Source of the DNA: Candidatus Eiseniibacteriota bacterium
GTDB lineage: Bacteria; Eisenbacteria; RBG-16-71-46; JAGVPR01
DNA length: 12,292 nt
Assembly (NCBI GenBank): GCA_020052115.1
Contig: JAGVPR010000256.1
Location: 1 to 12,292, forward strand
Direction of reading: 5' to 3'
Below, one piece after another: positions 6,517-12,292 of the stretch (position 1 is its first letter; each line of letters begins with the position of its first letter). The notes under the pieces are model-generated. The model was not told the origin of the DNA. It worked only from the letters and a program-made list of their open reading frames with translations, and did no database searches. The position numbers and the translations under genes were made by a program.

Positions 6517-7002
6517 ATGGCCAGGGAAAAGAAGGGGTCTGCCCTGGAGTGTCTGAGTTATGGAGTGCATGTCGTCACGACCAAGAGCGGCGACATCATC
6601 GCCGGCTTCACGGCGTCGTGGGTTTCCCAGGTTTCGTTCAACCCCGACCTCATCATGGTGGCCGTCAAGAACGAGAGCTACGCGCACAAGATCATCCGCG
6701 ACGGCGGCGTCTTCGCCGTCAACGTCCTGGCAGAGGGACAGGCGGAACTGGCGCGCAAGTTCACCCCGGGCCTGCATGAGACGAGCGATGCCTTCTCCGC
6801 GGTCCCATCCACCGGCAAGAAGACCGGCGCGCCGATCCTCCGGGACGCGCTCGCCTACGTCGAGTGCACCGTGGTCTCGGCTCTCGAGCCGGGAGACCAC
6901 ACGCTCTTCGTGGGGGAGATGGTCGCGTCGGGAACCCCGGGCAAGGGGCGCCCGCTCACGACCGCGAACTCGGACCTTTTCTACTCGCCCGGCGAGGAGT
7001 AG
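6517..7002 (+). CDS. Flavin reductase-like, FMN-binding domain protein
   Basis: The 161-residue single-domain protein has the split-barrel signature of the flavin reductase family: YGVHVVTTKSGD, GFTASWVSQVSFNPDLIMVAV, SYAHKIIRDGGVFAVNVLAEGQ, then a C-terminal half with DHTLFVGEMV. Family members bind FMN and pass electrons from NAD(P)H or a reduced protein partner to flavin-using enzymes, rubredoxin or oxygen-handling proteins. The sequence most resembles the flavoredoxin/high-molecular-weight-rubredoxin type, but no rubredoxin domain is attached and the partner is not in the window. No signal peptide is seen. The ATG at 6517 is chosen by its ribosome binding site. The gene stands alone on its strand and its 3' end overlaps polX by 47 bp. 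The physiological substrate is unassigned. Confidence 0.9.
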   Translation: MAREKKGSALECLSYGVHVVTTKSGDIIAGFTASWVSQVSFNPDLIMVAVKNESYAHKIIRDGGVFAVNVLAEGQAELARKFTPGLHETSDAFSAVPSTGKKTGAPILRDALAYVECTVVSALEPGDHTLFVGEMVASGTPGKGRPLTTANSDLFYSPGEE

Positions 7003-8752
7003 CGCCGCGCGGCGCAGCCGCCTCGGCGGCGGGAGCCTCGGCGACGCGCAACCGCTTCCGTCCCTCCTTCAGCTCCGAGACCTCGCGGCAGTTCGTGATG
7101 TCGGCCGCCGTCAGGCCCGCGCGGCGGGCCACCCGGACGCCATATTCCATGAACTCGAGATTGCCGGCGTGGTGCGAGTCCGTGCCCAGCACGATCGGAA
7201 CCCCCTGCCGGCGCGCGCGTCGCGCGTTCGCGTCCGACAGGTCGAGACGGTCGGGATAGCAGTTGATCTCGAGCGCGGTCCCGGTGCGCGCCGCGTGCGC
7301 GATCACCGGCTCCAAGTCCACATCGTACCCTTCCCTCCGCGAGAGGATGCGCCCGGTCGGGTGGGCGATCATGTCCACGTGCGGGTTCTCCATCGCCAGG
7401 CGCATCCGCTCCGTCACGTTCAGTTTGAAGCCGCTGTGGACGGAAGCGACGACCCAGTCGAGTTCGCGAAGGACATCGTCCGGAAAGTCCAAGCGCCCGT
7501 CGGGGAGGATGTCCACCTCGCTCGCGGCCAGGATCTCGATGCCGCAAACCGACTTCCGCACGCGCCGGATCTCCTCCCACTGCTCGCGAAGCCTCTCGGG
7601 AGTGAGCCCGCCGGCGTAGCTGGCGCTCCGTGAGTGATCCGAGATGACGACGTAGCCGTAGCCCAGCTCCTTGGCCCGGCGAGCCACGGCCTCGATGGGC
7701 ATGCTGCCGTCGCTCCAGTCGGAGTGCACGTGGAGATCGCCTCGCACCTCCTCGAGCGTGACGAGCTTCGGGAGGCGGCCCTCGATCGCCGCCTCGATCT
7801 CCCCGGTGTCCTCTCGCAGCTCCGGCGGAATCCAAGGCAGGCCGAGCGCGGCGTAGACGTCCTCCTCATCCCTCCCGGCGATCCGCTCCTCGCCCCGGAA
7901 GACGCCGTACTCGTTGACCTTCAAGCCGCGCCCCTGCGCCATCTCCCTGAGCTTGACGTTGTGGGCCTTCGATCCGGTGAAGTACTGCAATGCTGCCCCG
8001 AACGAATCATCGGGAACGACACGCAGATCCATCTGCCGGCCCGCTGCGGTGCGGATGCTGGCCTTGGTCGGCCCCCTGCCCAGAACGTCAGCCACCACTT
8101 CCAGCGTGACGAAGCGCTCGATCACCGCCTCCGGCTCGTCCGCCGAGCAGAGGATGTCCACGTCGCCGATCGTCTCCTGCCAGCGGCGCAAGCTCCCGGC
8201 CACCTCGATGCGGCGCACTCCGCGAACCGGCGCCAGCGCCGCCATGGCCGACCCGGCGAGCTCGCGCGCCTCGGGAAGAGAGAGGCGCTCGGCCCCGCGC
8301 TCGAAGTACTCCAGCCCCTTCCGGATGTTCTCGATCTTCTTCGCGCCGATGCCGGGCAGCCCTTCCAGCTTTCCGGCCTCGATCGCCTGCTTCATGTCCC
8401 GCAGACTCGCGATCCCCAGCGTCTGGTGGAGCATGAGAAGCGTCTTCGGTCCGATTCCCTGCACTCGCCTCAGCACGAGGAGCCCCGGCGGCACCTTCTT
8501 CCGGAGTTCCTCCAACTCGCGGATCGCGCCGAGTTCGAGAAACTCCCCGATCCAGATCGCGATCCCCTTTCCGACGCCCGGGACTTCCTTCAGGCGCCCT
8601 TCTCGTGCGAGGGTTTCCACGTCCTCGGCGGCGGCCTCGAGGCTCCGGGCGGCATTCCGGTAGGCGCTCGAGCGGAAGGGGTTCTCGCCGAGGAATTCAA
8701 CCAGGTCCGCCGCCTCCTCGAGCAGTGTTGCGATCTGCTTGTTCTGGCTCAT
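6956..8752 (-). CDS. polX: DNA polymerase/3'-5' exonuclease PolX (family X polymerase with PHP domain)
   Basis: The 598-residue protein is a bacterial PolX, thought to act in base excision repair gap filling. The N-terminal 8-kDa-like and helix-hairpin-helix region (about 1-150) has VPGVGKG, VQGIGPKT and LPGIGAKK. The nucleotidyltransferase core has GSLRR (186-190), catalytic Asp197 and Asp199 in GDVDIL, and Asp242 in RQMDLRVV, followed by YFTGSKAHN. The C-terminal PHP phosphoesterase domain (about 335-570) retains its metal ligands: His341 and His343 in HVHSDWSDG, His373 in SDHS, Glu412, His439, His464 in AHPTGR, and Asp525 and His527 in GTDSHH. Both activities therefore look intact. An Ala-rich then Arg/Ser-rich tail of about 25 residues follows the usual end; its last 15 codons and stop overlap the convergent flavin reductase gene. 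The start ATG lacks a clear ribosome binding site and lies 7 nt after a -10 element, suggesting a leaderless mRNA. Confidence 0.96.
   Translation of the reverse strand: MSQNKQIATLLEEAADLVEFLGENPFRSSAYRNAARSLEAAAEDVETLAREGRLKEVPGVGKGIAIWIGEFLELGAIRELEELRKKVPPGLLVLRRVQGIGPKTLLMLHQTLGIASLRDMKQAIEAGKLEGLPGIGAKKIENIRKGLEYFERGAERLSLPEARELAGSAMAALAPVRGVRRIEVAGSLRRWQETIGDVDILCSADEPEAVIERFVTLEVVADVLGRGPTKASIRTAAGRQMDLRVVPDDSFGAALQYFTGSKAHNVKLREMAQGRGLKVNEYGVFRGEERIAGRDEEDVYAALGLPWIPPELREDTGEIEAAIEGRLPKLVTLEEVRGDLHVHSDWSDGSMPIEAVARRAKELGYGYVVISDHSRSASYAGGLTPERLREQWEEIRRVRKSVCGIEILAASEVDILPDGRLDFPDDVLRELDWVVASVHSGFKLNVTERMRLAMENPHVDMIAHPTGRILSRREGYDVDLEPVIAHAARTGTALEINCYPDRLDLSDANARRARRQGVPIVLGTDSHHAGNLEFMEYGVRVARRAGLTAADITNCREVSELKEGRKRLRVAEAPAAEAAAPRGATPRRASRKGPSSRS
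7002..7015 (+). repeat. 14-bp palindrome at the flavin reductase stop codon
   Basis: GCGCCGCGCGGCGC begins in the last base of the flavin reductase TAG and would fold as a GCGCC/GGCGC stem with a 4-nt loop. No U-tract follows. It also lies inside the polX 3' coding end, whose Ala/Arg codons could create it by chance. A weak transcript end or 3' protection is possible. Confidence 0.3.
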
Positions 8753-8759
8753 AACCGTC

Positions 8760-8786
8760 AGTATAGCGCCCCGCTTCCGCGCTCAA
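8760..8786 (-). promoter_or_regulatory. Candidate polX promoter producing a leaderless mRNA
   Basis: The minus strand reads TTGAGC (8786-8781), a 15-nt spacer, TATACT (8765-8760), then GACGGTT and the polX ATG at 8752. The -10 matches TATAAT at 5 of 6 positions and the -35 matches TTGACA at its first 4. Initiation about 7 nt past the -10 falls on or next to the A of ATG, and no Shine-Dalgarno is present. The spacer is shorter than optimal. Confidence 0.5.
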
Positions 8787-9066
8787 TCGCCGGGTGTGGC
8801 ATCGAAGCCGCGTCGTTCGCGATGTCGCAGCCTACGGGATCCCGAATCGGCGCGTCCTGAGCGGGTCTCCGCGCTTGGGCCCCTCTTGCTTTCGTGCGAA
8901 GAGGCCGCGCACCCTCGCCACGAAATCTATCTAGAAGTAACAGGTCTCTTGATGTGTCGCGATCGTGGACATGGTGAGACAGGATCCGACACCGACCCCG
9001 CCGCCGCACCTCCGTAGGCCGCGCGGGTCATGGATCCGAAGCCCCCGCCTTCTTCGCGGTCGGAGA

Positions 9067-9112
9067 CGGGCCGGGTCCTTCGAAGCATGGGTGAACACGG
9101 CCCGCGGCGGGC
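9067..9112 (+). other. Mutually exclusive hairpins, attenuator-like
   Basis: CGGGCCG (9067-9073) can pair with CGGCCCG (9098-9104). The same bases from 9100 on can instead form GCCCG/CGGGC (9100-9104 with 9108-9112) with a 3-nt loop, followed by TTT. The shape recalls an antiterminator/terminator pair, but it lies upstream of the best nrdJ promoter and the U-tract is only 3 nt, so it could be chance in GC-rich DNA. Confidence 0.25.
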
Positions 9113-9158
9113 TTTGATCGCACATCCGCCGAGCGGCGGGCCCGGGAGGGGACCGGAC

Positions 9159-9174
9159 CCACCATATGTAGTAG
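9159..9174 (+). promoter_or_regulatory. NrdR box 1 upstream of nrdJ
   Basis: CCACCATATGTAGTAG fits the published NrdR-box consensus acaCwAtATaTwGtgt at 11 of 16 positions, including the core C..ATAT.T.G. NrdR is the nucleotide-sensing repressor of ribonucleotide reductase genes and binds paired boxes. The partner box follows after 15 bp. The nrdR gene itself is not in the window. Confidence 0.7.
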
Positions 9175-9189
9175 TTAGCTGGAAGGCAG

Positions 9190-9205
9190 TCCCAACATGT
9201 CGGGC
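9190..9205 (+). promoter_or_regulatory. NrdR box 2 upstream of nrdJ
   Basis: TCCCAACATGTCGGGC fits the NrdR consensus at 9 of 16 positions and keeps C.A.AT.T.G. Its centre lies 31 bp from that of box 1, the face-of-helix spacing known for tandem NrdR boxes. It ends 10 bp before the -35 of the nrdJ promoter, suited to repression there. Confidence 0.62.
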
Positions 9206-9215
9206 ATTTTCGGCC

Positions 9216-9244
9216 TTGACACCCGCCAGCCCCGGCTGTAAAAC
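9216..9244 (+). promoter_or_regulatory. nrdJ promoter
   Basis: A perfect TTGACA (9216-9221) is followed after 17 bp by TAAAAC (9239-9244), which matches the -10 consensus at 4 of 6 positions. A start near 9251 gives a leader of about 130 nt. The two NrdR-like boxes lie immediately upstream. Confidence 0.65.
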
Positions 9245-9274
9245 GAAGACCCGGTCGAGCCGAGGCTGGAGGCT

Positions 9275-9301
9275 GCAAGCTTCGTTATTTGAACGATTTG
9301 C
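9275..9301 (+). other. Hairpin in the nrdJ leader
   Basis: GCAA (9275-9278) pairs with TTGC (9298-9301) and, past an asymmetric internal loop, TCGTT (9282-9286) pairs with AACGA (9292-9296), closing the loop ATTTG. A second small hairpin, GGCGCC-TGAGC-GGCGCC (9347-9363), lies just before the nrdJ ribosome binding site. No known riboswitch class is recognised. Confidence 0.35.
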
Positions 9302-9341
9302 GGATCCGATCTACAACCGACTGTTGGAGTTAGGTCTTGCG

Positions 9342-9379
9342 ATGACGGCGCCTGAGCGGCGCCCGAAAGAGGGTCACCG

Positions 9380-9383
<4 letters not shown>
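9342..9383 (+). CDS. Possible 13-residue upstream ORF overlapping the nrdJ start
   Basis: ATG 9342 encodes MTAPERRPKEGHR and its TGA at 9381-9383 overlaps the nrdJ ATG as ATGA, the arrangement seen in translational coupling. A weak TTAGGT lies 6 nt upstream. The nrdJ Shine-Dalgarno is inside this ORF, so ribosomes on it could open the 9347-9363 hairpin. It could equally be chance. Confidence 0.25.
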
Positions 9384-12208
<2,825 letters not shown>

Positions 12209-12223
12209 GGCCTGAGCGCCGGC

Positions 12224-12292
12224 TCACTGCGGATCGCCCACGGGCGGCGCCTCCGGCGGCCCTTCGGGGCGGTCAGCGGACGGCCCCCCCTC
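12224..12292 (-). CDS. C-terminal end of a convergent gene, cut by window edge
   Basis: On the minus strand an open frame enters from the right edge and ends at TGA (12226-12224), giving 22 residues ending PPVGDPQ. It is Pro/Gly/Glu-rich, like a disordered tail, and 19 of 22 third positions are G or C, as in genes here. It would lie 15 bp from the end of nrdJ. Too short to recognise a family or to be certain it is coding. Confidence 0.35.
   Translation of the reverse strand, partial: EGGPSADRPEGPPEAPPVGDPQ

Larger units (their letters stand above)
8753..9379. other. Divergent polX-nrdJ intergenic region
   Basis: This 627-bp stretch has no ORF with family-like features. The polX promoter sits at its left end. 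From about 8790 to 9060 I see nothing assignable; 8920-8960 is locally AT-richer. From 9067 onward come alternative hairpins, two NrdR-like boxes, a sigma70-type promoter and the nrdJ leader, listed separately. The conserved boxes of a cobalamin riboswitch were looked for and not found. Confidence 0.6.

Noticed and set aside
7634..8860. 408-residue plus-strand frame opposite polX
   Set aside because: It is antisense to a PolX whose polymerase and PHP motifs are all intact.
8790..9379. Cobalamin riboswitch expected upstream of a B12-dependent reductase
   Set aside because: The conserved B12-box and core strings of that riboswitch class were not found on the plus strand by eye; a covariance-model search would settle it.

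Overview
This is a GC-rich bacterial chromosome window; real frames have G or C at most third codon positions. It looks like ordinary core-gene chromosome rather than an island: no transposase, integrase, CRISPR array, tRNA or rRNA was seen. An exported protein beside an OmpA-type lipoprotein points to a Gram-negative (diderm) cell. The genes do not fix the phylum; an uncultured, soil- or sediment-type GC-rich lineage is only a guess.

Left part (1-1895). Two minus-strand envelope genes come first: an exported protein cut by the window edge (1-960) and an OmpA-family lipoprotein (1047-1625). They are separated by a GC-rich hairpin. Their upstream region, shared with the divergent nadE, holds candidate promoters on both strands, two direct copies of a palindromic element 21 bp apart, and a possible 21-residue mini-ORF just ahead of the lipoprotein ribosome binding site.

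Middle part (1896-8752). On the plus strand, glutamine-dependent NAD synthetase (nadE) is followed after 24 bp by a 12-helix APC-type permease with a C-terminal universal-stress-like domain, probably one transcript. The permease runs 14 bp into a convergent DUF72/YecE-family gene. Divergent from that is a small flavin reductase-like FMN-binding protein, preceded by a perfect palindrome. Its 3' end overlaps the convergent polX by 47 bp. polX encodes a family X DNA polymerase with a PHP phosphoesterase domain and appears to be expressed from a promoter so close to the ATG that the mRNA may be leaderless.

Right part (8753-12292). A 627-bp intergenic region separates polX from nrdJ, the adenosylcobalamin-dependent (class II) ribonucleotide reductase. 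It holds two NrdR-box-like sequences with centres 31 bp apart, then a TTGACA promoter and a leader of about 130 nt with hairpins and a possible short upstream ORF. This is the best supported regulatory architecture in the window and suggests nrdJ is under NrdR control. The last 69 bp probably encode the C-terminus of a convergent gene.

Functional themes are NAD and flavin redox chemistry, dNTP supply and DNA repair, and the cell envelope. I found no convincing new multi-gene system. The points worth a second look are regulatory (nrdJ, polX, the nadE/ompA divergent region) and a few protein oddities: an OmpA domain lacking its usual ligand-binding Asp, and a permease with a degenerate nucleotide-binding motif in its C-terminal domain.
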